Below are positions 8,921-17,115 of a DNA stretch of 64,000 bases, one piece after another. The first letter of the stretch is position 1. Each line of letters starts with the position of its first letter. Origin of the DNA: Gammaproteobacteria bacterium (GTDB lineage: Bacteria; Pseudomonadota; Gammaproteobacteria; Steroidobacterales; Rariloculaceae); NCBI GenBank assembly GCA_022826245.1, contig JAJDVG010000012.1, positions 102,041-166,040 on the forward strand. Reading direction: 5' to 3'. Under the pieces are notes generated by a model. It made no database searches and had not been told where the DNA came from. It saw only the letters and a program-made list of their open reading frames with translations. The position numbers and the translations under genes were made by a program.

Positions 8921-9514
8921 ATGAGGACTTCGGGAACCATTACCGCGGTGTTTGCCGGTATCGCCCTGGCTGCCGCAGGTGCGACCGCGATTGCCGCGCC
9001 AATGACATACGAGATCGACTCCAACCATACCTTCCCCTCCTTCGCCGCCGACCACATGGGCGGTCTTTCGCTTTGGCGGGGCAAGATCAACAGCACGTCC
9101 GGAACGATCGTGCTCGACGTGGAAGCCGGCACGGGCAGCGTCGACATCACGATGGACATGGCGTCGATCGACTTCGGGCACGACGGCCTCAGCGACCACG
9201 CGCGCTCGGCGGACATGTTCGACGTCGAGGTGTATCCGACCGCCACCTACTCGGGCGAACTCGTCGACTTCGAGGACGGCTCGCCGACGGCCGTCGACGG
9301 CACGCTGACGATGCACGGCGTGAGCCAGCCGGTCCGATTGACCGTCGACAGTTTCGTGTGCCGGCAGCACCCGCAACAGGGACGTGAAGTCTGCGGTGCG
9401 AACGCGTCCGCCACGATCAACCGCGCCGACTTTGGCGTCGACTATGCGCAGAACTTCGGCTTCCTGATGGATGTGGCCCTGAACATCCAGGTGGAAGCGC
9501 TCATCGTCGAATAA
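8921..9514 (+). CDS. YceI-family periplasmic protein
   Basis: A 197-residue exported lipocalin-like protein. The ATG at 8921 is preceded by AAGGAG and starts a signal peptide ending near AIAAPM. The mature part shows the YceI pattern: YEIDSNHTFPSFAADHMGG, the central DGLSDHARSADMFDVEVYP, then GTLTMHGVSQPV and the closing NRADFGVDY. Family members bind polyisoprenoids or amphiphiles and are often linked to stress responses. The neighbours give no further clue. It converges on leuA across a GC-rich hairpin. Confidence 0.92.
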   Translation: MRTSGTITAVFAGIALAAAGATAIAAPMTYEIDSNHTFPSFAADHMGGLSLWRGKINSTSGTIVLDVEAGTGSVDITMDMASIDFGHDGLSDHARSADMFDVEVYPTATYSGELVDFEDGSPTAVDGTLTMHGVSQPVRLTVDSFVCRQHPQQGREVCGANASATINRADFGVDYAQNFGFLMDVALNIQVEALIVE

Positions 9515-9535
9515 CTCGCCGACCAGGCACAAGGT

Positions 9536-9563
9536 CAGGCCCGGCCCGTTGCGGCCGGGCCTG
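9536..9563. terminator. GC-rich hairpin between convergent YceI and leuA genes
   Basis: CAGGCCCGGCC at 9536-9546 and GGCCGGGCCTG at 9553-9563 form a perfect 11-bp stem around a six-base loop. It lies midway between two convergent stop codons, as expected of a shared terminator, but neither side has a clear T-run. Confidence 0.6.
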
Positions 9564-9571
9564 CCGATACC

Positions 9572-11257
9572 CTAGACGACCCTCTTCATTCGCTCGTCGG
9601 CGGAGGCAAGACCGCGGCCGACGGCCGAAAGCGTAGCCTGCAAGACGGCGAACGAGCTGTCCTCGTCGATACAGCACGCCGCGGCCCGCTCGCCATCGAC
9701 ATCGATGATCACCGAGGCAAGCGCTTTGGCGTCCGTGCCCGCGCTCAGCGCGCGCTCGTCGAATTCGATGATGGAGACTTCCGTCGCAAAGCGCTGGCGA
9801 ATGCCCGCGACAAGCGCCTCGATAAGGCCCTGTCCCTGACCGTTCAACACCACATCGGGCTCGCCGCCGAGACGGAACTGCCCGTGAGTCTCGTGCTTCT
9901 CGGAACTCAGGTTGTAGGCCTTGAGTTGCCAGTTGTCGGGGACGACGAGGAACGCGGACTCGAACAGCGAGCGCACCTGCCTTGACGGCACTTCGTCGCC
10001 GCTCACCTCGGCCTGCCGCTGCACGACGCGGCTCACGACCGGGTGCAGCCACTTCGGCAGCTTGATGCCGTGGTCGCGTTCGAGCACGAGCGCGACGCCG
10101 CCCTTGCCCGACTGGCTGTTGATTCGGACGACCTCCTCGTAGCGGCGGCCGAGATCCTCGGGATCGACCGGGAGATACGCCACGTTCCAGTGTTCCTGCC
10201 CTTCTTCGTCGTGAAATGCCATGGACTTGCGGATCGCGTCCTGATGGCTGCCTGAAAATGCCGCGTAGACGAGATCGCCGGCCCAGGGATGGCGCGGGTG
10301 CACGGGCATGTCGGTGCAGCGCGTGTAGACGCGGATGATTCGCGCCATGTCGGACAGGTCGAGTTTCGGATCGACGCCCTGCGTATACAGGTTCATCGCC
10401 ATCGTGACGATGTCCATGTTGCCCGTGCGCTCGCCGTTGCCGAACAACGTGCCTTCGATGCGATCGGCGCCGGCCATAAGGCCGAGTTCGGACGCAGCGA
10501 CCGCGCAGCCGCGGTCGTTGTGGGTGTGCAGGCTGACCCGGATGTGCTCGCGCTGCGCGACGTTGCGGCAGAAGTGCTCGACCTGGTCGGCGAAGACGTT
10601 CGGCGTCGCCATCTCGACCGTCGCCGGTAGATTGACCACGACGGGCTGACCGGTCGCGGGCTGCCAGACATCGATCACGGCGTTGCAGACATCGACCGCG
10701 AACTCGGGCTCGGTGGCGGAGAAGCTCTCGGGCGAGTATTCGAAGGTCCAGTCGGTATCGGGGTAGCGTACGGCGTGCTCCCTGACCCAGCGCGCACCGT
10801 TGACGGCGATCTGCGTGATCTCGTCCCTGGTTGTCCTGAATACCTGCTCGCGCTGCACGGTCGAGGTGGAGTTGTAGACGTGGACGATCGCGCGCTTGAC
10901 GCCGACGATCGCCTCGAAAGTCCGCTCGACGAGCTCCTCGCGGGCCTGCGTCAGCACCTGGACCGTGACCGAGTCCGGAATCATGTCCTTCTCGATCAGC
11001 AGGCGCGCGAATTCGTATTCGGTAGCCGACGCCGACGGGAAACCGATCTCGATCTCGCGGAATCCCAACTCCACGAGCAGTTCGAAGAGTTCGAGCTTGG
11101 TGGAAACCGACATCGGCTGCACGAGCGCCTGGTTGCCGTCGCGCAGGTCCACGCTGCACCAGTCCGGCGCCCGCGTGATGACCCTGTCCGGCCACGTTCG
11201 ATCGGAAAGCCGAATCGGCTCGAACGGCCGGTACCTGCGGTAGTCGAACTCCGCCAT
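9572..11257 (-). CDS. leuA: 2-isopropylmalate synthase
   Basis: A 561-residue enzyme that condenses acetyl-CoA with 2-oxoisovalerate, the first committed step of leucine synthesis. The DRE-TIM barrel signatures are clear: APDWCSVDLRDGNQAL near the N-terminus and SLHTHNDRGCAVAASELGL with the metal-binding HxN-type motif, followed by GTLFGNGERTGN. The C-terminal 130 residues match the regulatory LeuA dimer domain (leucine feedback site). The APDWCSVDLRDGNQ start and overall length point to the longer LeuA2-type enzyme. It is divergently transcribed from an Lrp/AsnC-type regulator, a natural leucine-responsive arrangement. Confidence 0.95.
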   Translation of the reverse strand: MAEFDYRRYRPFEPIRLSDRTWPDRVITRAPDWCSVDLRDGNQALVQPMSVSTKLELFELLVELGFREIEIGFPSASATEYEFARLLIEKDMIPDSVTVQVLTQAREELVERTFEAIVGVKRAIVHVYNSTSTVQREQVFRTTRDEITQIAVNGARWVREHAVRYPDTDWTFEYSPESFSATEPEFAVDVCNAVIDVWQPATGQPVVVNLPATVEMATPNVFADQVEHFCRNVAQREHIRVSLHTHNDRGCAVAASELGLMAGADRIEGTLFGNGERTGNMDIVTMAMNLYTQGVDPKLDLSDMARIIRVYTRCTDMPVHPRHPWAGDLVYAAFSGSHQDAIRKSMAFHDEEGQEHWNVAYLPVDPEDLGRRYEEVVRINSQSGKGGVALVLERDHGIKLPKWLHPVVSRVVQRQAEVSGDEVPSRQVRSLFESAFLVVPDNWQLKAYNLSSEKHETHGQFRLGGEPDVVLNGQGQGLIEALVAGIRQRFATEVSIIEFDERALSAGTDAKALASVIIDVDGERAAACCIDEDSSFAVLQATLSAVGRGLASADERMKRVV

Positions 11258-11304
11258 GAGTCTGTCCCCCGAGGCGCGTATGCCTCAACGATGAGGGCTA
11301 TTTT

Positions 11305-11323
11305 ATGCTGGACAGAACAGCAT
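11305..11323. promoter_or_regulatory. Inverted repeat in leuA/Lrp-type regulator intergenic region
   Basis: ATGCTG at 11305-11310 and CAGCAT at 11318-11323 form an inverted repeat with a 7-base centre, about 50 bases upstream of leuA, in an AT-rich stretch (11295-11410). It is a candidate site for the divergently encoded Lrp/AsnC protein. This is inference from position only. Confidence 0.4.
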
Positions 11324-11423
11324 TTCTGGCCTAATTGGGGAATATTTCAGAAAAAATCGCAATCGACTGCTCAGAACAGGATAATGTTTGGCAGCTTATG
11401 CGGATATTTCCGAGAGCAGCGCC

Positions 11424-11921
11424 ATGAAGATCGACGCTTTCGACCTCAAGATCCTCGCCGAGTTGCAGGCTGACGGCTCGAGCACCAACCAGGAGATCTC
11501 CGAGCGCGTGGGCCTGTCGCCCTCCCCGTGCTCGCGGCGCATCCGCCAACTCGAGGACGCCGGCGTCATCCGCGAGCGCGCCGTGCGGCTCGATCCGGAG
11601 AGCCTCGGGCTGGACCTGACCGCGCTGATCCATATCCGCATGGACCGGCATACGCCGGAGCGCTTCGAACATTTCGAGAACATCGTGCGCGACTACACGG
11701 AAGTGCAGGAGTGCTACCTGATCACGGGCCAGGATGCCGACTACCAGCTCAAGGTCACCGTACCGAACATGGAGGCCTACCAGCGTTTCCTGCTCAACAA
11801 GATCACGCGCATCGACGGCGTCATCGGTGTGCACTCCTCGTTCGTGCTGCGCAAGTCCGTCGATACGACGAATCTGCCGCTCAAGTACGCCGGCAAGAAC
11901 GCGCGCACAGACAACGACTGA
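11424..11921 (+). CDS. Lrp/AsnC-family transcriptional regulator
   Basis: A 165-residue regulator with the standard two-part build. Residues 1-60 form the helix-turn-helix (FDLKILAELQADGSSTNQEISERVGLSPSPCSRRIRQLEDAGVI) and the rest the RAM ligand-binding/oligomerisation domain (VQECYLITGQDADYQLKVTVPNMEAYQRFLLNKI, then GVIGVHSSFVLR). I chose the ATG at 11424, which starts MKIDAFDLKIL in register with the family, over an upstream in-frame codon at 11388. Divergence from leuA suggests control of leucine synthesis by leucine or another amino acid, and probably its own expression. Confidence 0.93.
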   Translation: MKIDAFDLKILAELQADGSSTNQEISERVGLSPSPCSRRIRQLEDAGVIRERAVRLDPESLGLDLTALIHIRMDRHTPERFEHFENIVRDYTEVQECYLITGQDADYQLKVTVPNMEAYQRFLLNKITRIDGVIGVHSSFVLRKSVDTTNLPLKYAGKNARTDND

Positions 11922-12124
11922 GGGCTTCGCGGTAACGAGTTCCATGGCGCGGGACAGCGTCGCCAGCGCGCCCGGCAGCCTGCCCACCCAAAGCACGGCA
12001 CCGGCGAACGTGCTTCGCGATCACCGATGCGCTCAGGGTTGCGTTCCGACCGCCGAACCGCCCGGTTCAACGCTCAGGCACGCGCCGGTATAGTTGGCCG
12101 GGACATCGGAGCCGGGGACGAACC

Positions 12125-13363
12125 ATGAGACTGCGACGATCCGAGCGCGAATCGCGCCGCGCCCTGTTGCGCTTCATCGCGGCGAGCCCGCTCGCCTGCG
12201 GGCTTGGTGCGGCCCTCGCCCCGCGCGGCGGGCACGCGCAGGCCAACGTGATCGACGCGCTCGACGAAATCCTCGCCGCCCTCATCGACAGCCCCGACGA
12301 GGCGCTCAACGTCTTCGACTTCCACGAGTACGTGAAGGTCCACATGCAGCCCGGACACTACTGGTACATGGCCCAGGGCGTCGACGACCAGCGCATGCTG
12401 ACCGTCAACCGCGAGGGCTTCACGAAGTTTCAGCTCCTCCCCAGGCGCCTCGTCGACACCTCGAGCGTCGATCTCTCGGTCGAACTCTTTGGCCAACGCT
12501 ACGATTCGCCCGTCTTCATCGCGCCCTGCGGTGCGCTCGCGACCTTCCATCCCGAGGGCGAACTCGCCGTCGCACGCGCCGCCGCGACGGCCAACACGCT
12601 GCAGATCCTCTCGACCGTGACGAACTACTCGGTCGAGGCCGTGACCGAAGCGCGCGGCGCTCCACTCTGGTACCAGCTCTATCCCACAACCGACTGGGAA
12701 TTCACCCGCGACATGATTCAGCGCGTTGAAGCCACCGGCTGCACGGCGCTCGCGCTCACCGTCGACATCCCGGCCCGCAATCTCGAGCCGATCGCGCGCT
12801 TCAGCCGCGACACGAACGAGGAATGCCAGGCCTGCCACCAGCCCGGTTTCGAAGCGGCCTTCCGCCGCAAGGCGATGTTCGCCGACGCCGATCTCGGCAA
12901 CCTGTCCATGGGCATCCGCGGGCTGACCTGGGACTACGTCGACCGCCTCAAGGACACGACCTCGATGAACGTGCTCGTCAAGGGCATCGTGACGGGCGAG
13001 GACGCGAGCATCTGCCTCGAGCACGGCGTCGACGGCATCATCGTCTCCAACCACGGCTCGCGCGCCGAGGACAGCGGCCGCAGCAGCATCGAATGCTTGC
13101 CGGAAGTCCTCGAAGCGGTCAACGGGCAGATTCCCGTCGTCGTCGACAGCGGCTTCCGGCGTGGCACGGACGTCTTCAAGGCGCTCGCGCTCGGGGCGAG
13201 CGGCGTCTGTATCGGCAAACCCTACATCTGGGGACTCGGATCGTTCGGACAGCCCGGCATCGAGCGGGTACTCGAAATCCTGAACCGTGAACTGCGCATC
13301 GTGATGCAGCAGATGGGGACGGTCGACATTGCGAGCATTACGTCGGGGTCGATCCGGATGTAG
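12125..13363 (+). CDS. FMN-dependent alpha-hydroxy-acid dehydrogenase/oxidase, exported (Tat-like signal)
   Basis: A 412-residue flavoenzyme of the lactate dehydrogenase/glycolate oxidase family, which oxidises 2-hydroxy acids to 2-oxo acids. The barrel ends with IVSNHGSRAEDSGRS, where His310 is the catalytic base and the Arg after it binds substrate carboxylate. The second Gly of the usual SNHGGR is Ser here. DSGFRRGTDVFKALALGA is the FMN-phosphate region. The first 40 residues are Arg-rich, then hydrophobic (SRRALLRFIAASPLACGLG ... HAQA), resembling a Tat signal, so export of the folded flavoprotein is likely. That is unusual for this family. TATAGT about 30 bases upstream may be the -10 box. 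Confidence 0.88.
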   Translation: MRLRRSERESRRALLRFIAASPLACGLGAALAPRGGHAQANVIDALDEILAALIDSPDEALNVFDFHEYVKVHMQPGHYWYMAQGVDDQRMLTVNREGFTKFQLLPRRLVDTSSVDLSVELFGQRYDSPVFIAPCGALATFHPEGELAVARAAATANTLQILSTVTNYSVEAVTEARGAPLWYQLYPTTDWEFTRDMIQRVEATGCTALALTVDIPARNLEPIARFSRDTNEECQACHQPGFEAAFRRKAMFADADLGNLSMGIRGLTWDYVDRLKDTTSMNVLVKGIVTGEDASICLEHGVDGIIVSNHGSRAEDSGRSSIECLPEVLEAVNGQIPVVVDSGFRRGTDVFKALALGASGVCIGKPYIWGLGSFGQPGIERVLEILNRELRIVMQQMGTVDIASITSGSIRM

Positions 13364-13378
13364 CGGACCGGCGGATGG

Positions 13379-13384
13379 GATAAT
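13379..13384 (+). promoter_or_regulatory. -10-like box 8 bases before trmH start
   Basis: GATAAT is followed after 8 bases by the trmH ATG, the same geometry as upstream of the M20 peptidase gene. No Shine-Dalgarno site lies between, so a leaderless transcript is likely. The -35 region is weak. Confidence 0.5.
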
Positions 13385-13392
13385 CCCGCCCG

Positions 13393-14061
13393 ATGACTCC
13401 GGAGAGATTCGCCAAGCTCAGACGGGCGCTCGAGCGGCGCCAGCCCGACCTGACCGTGCTCGCCGACGCGGTGCACAAGCCGCACAACGTCTCGGCGATT
13501 CTCAGGACCTGTGACGCGGTCGGTATCCACCGGCTACACGCGGTTTCGCCGGATGGCCCGATCCGACGCCATCACATGATGGCCGGCGGTTCGAAGCGGT
13601 GGGTCGAGGTCGTGACGCATGCAAGCGCCGAGGACGCGGCGGCGACGCTTCGGGGGGACGGCTGGCAGCTCGCGGCCTCGCACGCCGAGCGCGGCGCCCG
13701 CGACTACCGCGATGTCGATTACACCGGGAAGATCGCGATCATCCTCGGTGCGGAACTCTACGGACCAAGCGAGCAGGCGCTAAGCCAAGCCGACTTCTCG
13801 ATCCGGATTCCGATGCACGGTCTCGTCGAGTCGCTGAACGTCTCGGTCGCCGCGGCGGTGATCCTGTTCGAAGCGGAACGGCAGCGGCGCGAGGCAGGGC
13901 TGTACGATCAGCCGCGGCTCGACACGCAAGAATTCAACCGGACGCTGTTCGAATGGGCGTATCCCGATATCGCCCGGCGTTGCCGTGCCAGGAACCTGCC
14001 CTATCCGTCGCTTGCGGACGACGGTACGCTGCTCGGGAATCCTCTGGTGGACGATGGGTAG
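13393..14061 (+). CDS. trmH: tRNA (guanosine-18-2'-O)-methyltransferase TrmH
   Basis: A 222-residue SPOUT methyltransferase that uses AdoMet to methylate the 2'-OH of G18 in the tRNA D-loop. The SPOUT motifs are present: HKPHNVSAILRTCDAVGI with the catalytic Arg, IILGAELYGPSEQ, and the knot-forming IPMHGLVESLNVSVAAAV. TrmH-specific C-terminal helices follow (RCRARNLPYPSL). The last 15 codons lie in the first copy of a tandem duplication that continues beyond the stop, so the very C-terminus (DDGTLLGNPLVDDG) may be variable between strains. Confidence 0.95.
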   Translation: MTPERFAKLRRALERRQPDLTVLADAVHKPHNVSAILRTCDAVGIHRLHAVSPDGPIRRHHMMAGGSKRWVEVVTHASAEDAAATLRGDGWQLAASHAERGARDYRDVDYTGKIAIILGAELYGPSEQALSQADFSIRIPMHGLVESLNVSVAAAVILFEAERQRREAGLYDQPRLDTQEFNRTLFEWAYPDIARRCRARNLPYPSLADDGTLLGNPLVDDG

Positions 14062-14212
14062 CTGAGCTGGTATTCACGGCGACGGCGGAAACCGCCGCTC
14101 GTGGACGAAGGCGCGCTACTCGGGAATCCCTTGGCGGACGATGGGTAGCGGGTACTGACGGCGACGACGGCAACCGCCGCTCGCGGACAACGGCGCGCTA
14201 CTCGGGAATCCC
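14009..14212. repeat. Tandem duplication of trmH tail (about 85-bp units)
   Basis: Two diverged copies, 14009-14095 and 14096-14177, and a partial third from 14178 to about 14212 share CTCGGGAATCC (starts 14032, 14119 and 14201), GACGATGGGTAGC, ACGGCGACG and AACCGCCGCTCG. The first copy holds the trmH stop codon. The third runs into the 3' end of the convergent gene ending at 14198. Confidence 0.85.
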
Positions 14213-14908
14213 CTGACGAACGGAGTGCGGTTCGAACTGGCGGTCCCAGCCAAGCGCATAGCGCAGGCGCAGCGTCTTGACCTTCGCGAACCACGGCACC
14301 GTCACGATGTAGAGATTGTCGTAGTCGGACGGCCCGATATCCGGCACGTTCTTGCTGCCGTGGAGCTCCTCGACGAGCGGCGCGATCGCATCGCCGTCCG
14401 TGACGACGAGCACGATCCGGCCCTTGTGCTCGCTCAACACATCGGCCATGAAGCCGACGTAGTCGTAATGGTCGGTGACGCCGATGTCGAGTTCGAGCCG
14501 CTGGGCCAGCGGCATTGCGGTCTGGCGGGTTCTGAGGGATTCGGTCGCGTAGATCGCGTCGACGCTCGCGATGACGTCGATGTCCTGCAGGAAGTCCGCG
14601 AGCAACTCGGCACGGGCCTTGCCGCGTGCATTAAGCGGCGGATCGGAAGCCGCAGCCGGGGCTTCCACACCGACAGCGCCGGGGGCTTCCGCACCGACCG
14701 CTCCGGCCGCATTGCCTGGCGCGCCCAACCCTGCCGCCGGCAGATCGGTGTCGGCATGACGCACGAAGATGATCGTCGTTGTGGCCTGCGACTCGAAGAA
14801 CCACGCGAGCCCGAACGTCGCGATCACGAACATGACCATCGAAACGAGACGGCGACGGCGTCTGCGCCGCCGGTCCTTCGGATTCGAGCGTTGCCTCGCC
14901 TGTGCCAT
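14198..14908 (-). CDS. Membrane-anchored histidine-phosphatase-like protein lacking second active-site His
   Basis: A 236-residue protein with an Arg-rich N-terminus (DRRRRRRRR), one membrane helix at about 21-40, and a phosphoglycerate-mutase/histidine-phosphatase fold outside. The first catalytic motif is FVRHADTD with His51, and ESLRTRQTAMPLA fits the family. The second conserved His, normally in an SHG/THG motif, is Asp171 in VLVVTDGDAI. A run of Ala, Gly and Pro (about residues 57-88) is inserted after the first motif, before DPPLNARG. The protein may therefore be a binding or weak-activity member. Its last codons lie in the third copy of the trmH-tail repeat. Confidence 0.75.
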   Translation of the reverse strand: MAQARQRSNPKDRRRRRRRRLVSMVMFVIATFGLAWFFESQATTTIIFVRHADTDLPAAGLGAPGNAAGAVGAEAPGAVGVEAPAAASDPPLNARGKARAELLADFLQDIDVIASVDAIYATESLRTRQTAMPLAQRLELDIGVTDHYDYVGFMADVLSEHKGRIVLVVTDGDAIAPLVEELHGSKNVPDIGPSDYDNLYIVTVPWFAKVKTLRLRYALGWDRQFEPHSVRQGIPE

Positions 14909-14914
14909 CGTGCC

Positions 14915-15238
14915 TCAGTCGCGCATATCGCGCTCTTCAATCACCGTGGACTCAGCCTCGATGATCCTGCCCTGCCCCGCCCGGCCCGGCTCCGCCCGCG
15001 ATGCGCCACCGCGGCTCCCACGTGCCTGCGACTGTTGCGCCCGACGCATGCCTCGCAGGCGCCAGCGCACCCGTATCCAGAACCAGATCGCGACGATGAA
15101 CGCGAATGCCAGCACGAACGCAAGGACCACCGCGCCAAACAGCACGGCAGCGATCACGGCAAGGCCGGCGGCAAGAAGGGAGAACACCTGCATGATCGGG
15201 TTGCCCGACAGCAAGGTGCGGACGGATCTTGCGTTCAT
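14915..15238 (-). CDS. Small membrane protein of unknown function
   Basis: A 107-residue protein. After MNARSVRTLLSGNPIMQ there are about 40 strongly hydrophobic residues (two closely spaced membrane helices, about 17-60), then a basic WRLRGMRRAQQ segment and a Gly/Arg/Ala-rich tail. I do not recognise a family. It ends 6 bases before the histidine-phosphatase-like gene on the same strand, so the two are probably an operon and may act together in the membrane. Confidence 0.6.
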   Translation of the reverse strand: MNARSVRTLLSGNPIMQVFSLLAAGLAVIAAVLFGAVVLAFVLAFAFIVAIWFWIRVRWRLRGMRRAQQSQARGSRGGASRAEPGRAGQGRIIEAESTVIEERDMRD

Positions 15239-15408
15239 GCGGCGATTTTACCCCACGGCGCGGCGAGCCGCCGCTGGAAACCGTCGAACGGGAATCCTGG
15301 CCCGTTCGAAACCATGGACCGCTCCATGCGAAAATGAGCATGTTCGCGAGGACCACGGCCTGTGAGGCGCAAGTGACACGGCGCACCGGGCGTGCGCTCG
15401 GCTATACC

Positions 15409-15496
15409 GGAGAGGTGGCAGAGTGGTCGAATGCGGCGGTCTTGAAAACCGTTGACCGGAAACGGTCCGGGGGTTCGAATCCCTCCCTCTCCGCCA
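15409..15496 (+). tRNA. tRNA-Ser (anticodon TGA)
   Basis: An 88-base class II tRNA. Acceptor GGAGAGG pairs with CCTCTCC, the anticodon loop CTTGAAAA carries TGA (reads UCA), a long variable arm follows (TTGACCGGAAACGGTC), and the T loop is GTTCGAA. CCA is encoded. The sequence turns AT-rich right after the 3' end. tRNA-Ser 3' ends are common integration targets, and an imperfect copy of this end lies at 29805-29824. Confidence 0.97.
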
Positions 15497-15960
15497 ACTT
15501 CGTGTGTATAACTATATGATATTACTAACAATTTTATCGCTCCTAGAAAACGGTACGTACCTGTGGTTTGTACCCTCTTGGGAACGATTGTTGGGTCCTA
15601 TGGGAGATTGTCAGGCAGACTATGCCGTCAGATTCAGCGGACTCAGTATGCAATTTTTTGCTACAACACTGGATCAATGACTCAATGAAAATTATCTCCG
15701 ACATTCCCGGGACGGTTCAGCGCCGGCTCAGCCGCAAGCATTGAGATCGTGGTACCTTAAAAACGGCGTCTTCGCCGTTCGAAGGAATGACGCAAGGATT
15801 AGGGTTCATTGACGGGGAAGCTTACGAGAACCCATGATGATACCGCCCGTCCTGTCGAAGTCCAGTCTCGTCGAGGGGTCGATGCTTCGGCTCGTCTGGT
15901 CGCAGGCCTTCGACAACCCGGCGACAACGATGCGCATAGCGCGAGGTCGTCTCTACCCTG
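15497..15960. other. Intergenic, lower-GC, no gene seen
   Basis: About 460 bases after tRNA-Ser with clearly lower GC than the preceding genes. A small hairpin (AACGGCG/CGCCGTT, 15762-15779) is present. Short open frames here lack coding character. It may be the left edge of an inserted segment. Confidence 0.5.
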
Positions 15961-16983
15961 TTATGCGATCACATTGCCAAGCCGGGCTGCCAATGAGACA
16001 TTGGACGTAAGCCATGTCACATGGATGTGATTGTCGTGACCATTCTTGAATTTGCCTCCCGCACCTTTTCCATTGAAATAGACGGTACTACCTGATTCCT
16101 TCAATGCGCGGATAAGTCGCTTTGTGCGGCTCCGGTCATAGTTACTAGCTGAGCTACCATCTTGTTTCGCCCAAGTGCTCTCCCCGTCCTTGGACATAGG
16201 TCGGAGGTCAAGTGTCCACCCGTGTTTGTGACTAAAGTGAGGCGGGTACTGGCCGCCCCAGCGGAGACTCGCGGCCGTTACGGTGACAGGATGGGGCCAG
16301 TTGGCGCCCTTTACATCATCTCCAAGATTCTTGAGAAACTCGCGGAGTTTCGGGTGAACTCGCGTGCCTCTTGCACCTATCACTCTAAGGCCACCAGGCA
16401 CATTGCTAATCTGCTGAAGCCTTGGCCACCCGATGTTCAGATTCAGCGTGCGCTGTTTCCCGTTGCTAAGTATGGCGACAATCTTCTCTCTCGCTCGACT
16501 ATTCTGCGAAAAATCAGAGGCGATGTGGCTTGTTCGGTAAATTACTGTTGCAACGCCATCGCTGCCCGTAGTTGCAGACGAATCATTCAATGTCCCAAGG
16601 ACTCTTATGACTCCTTGGTTGACGAGCCGCTCAGCCTTGGCACCATTTCCGTTGTTTTGGTTGTATAGCAACTTCAACCCACTTGCGCTTCTCCAATTTC
16701 CGCCTGGCCTCACATAGCTCAGATTGAATCGAACTCGTTGCCCGGGCATTGGGTTTTCATGCTGGTCGGTGACAGTTACAGAAATAGTGGCTGTCGTTCT
16801 ACCGTCGGGGGGATAGCTAGAACCTGCGATACCAACTTCTTCGCCTGTCTGTTCAATGTCATCATCGGCAGGATGGATAACGGAGGAAATGTCAGCGATT
16901 TGAGGCTCCACTGCCTCCGCATCGCTGAACACATTGACACCGGACTCAGTGCCAGGGAGGAAGGTCGTTCGTCGCTTCGCCAT
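15961..16983 (-). CDS. Ig-like domain plus LAS-type zinc peptidase domain protein
   Basis: A 340-residue protein without a clear signal peptide. Residues about 50-180 look like a bacterial Ig-like repeat of the Big-1 kind (PDGRTTATISVTVTDQHENPMPGQRV ... TTGSDGVATVIYRT). The C-terminal third carries the zinc-site pattern of LAS peptidases (MepA, VanX, D-Ala-D-Ala carboxypeptidases): SHKHGWTLDLRP with His252 and Asp259, then NHIHVTW with His319 and His321. A role in cleaving peptidoglycan or a peptide bond in the envelope is likely. How it would leave the cell is not visible. Its GC content is lower than the genes left of the tRNA-Ser. Confidence 0.65.
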   Translation of the reverse strand: MAKRRTTFLPGTESGVNVFSDAEAVEPQIADISSVIHPADDDIEQTGEEVGIAGSSYPPDGRTTATISVTVTDQHENPMPGQRVRFNLSYVRPGGNWRSASGLKLLYNQNNGNGAKAERLVNQGVIRVLGTLNDSSATTGSDGVATVIYRTSHIASDFSQNSRAREKIVAILSNGKQRTLNLNIGWPRLQQISNVPGGLRVIGARGTRVHPKLREFLKNLGDDVKGANWPHPVTVTAASLRWGGQYPPHFSHKHGWTLDLRPMSKDGESTWAKQDGSSASNYDRSRTKRLIRALKESGSTVYFNGKGAGGKFKNGHDNHIHVTWLTSNVSLAARLGNVIA

Positions 16984-17115
16984 GATTTACCTCCTACAAT
17001 TAGTGAGCTGTCTAACGCCAAGAGTCAGATCCCGAGTGTCGGGGAAATACTAAACTTGTACACCCGGATATGCTGATCCTCCCACTTCCAAAGTGGCCCG
17101 GATCCAGGGGAACGA

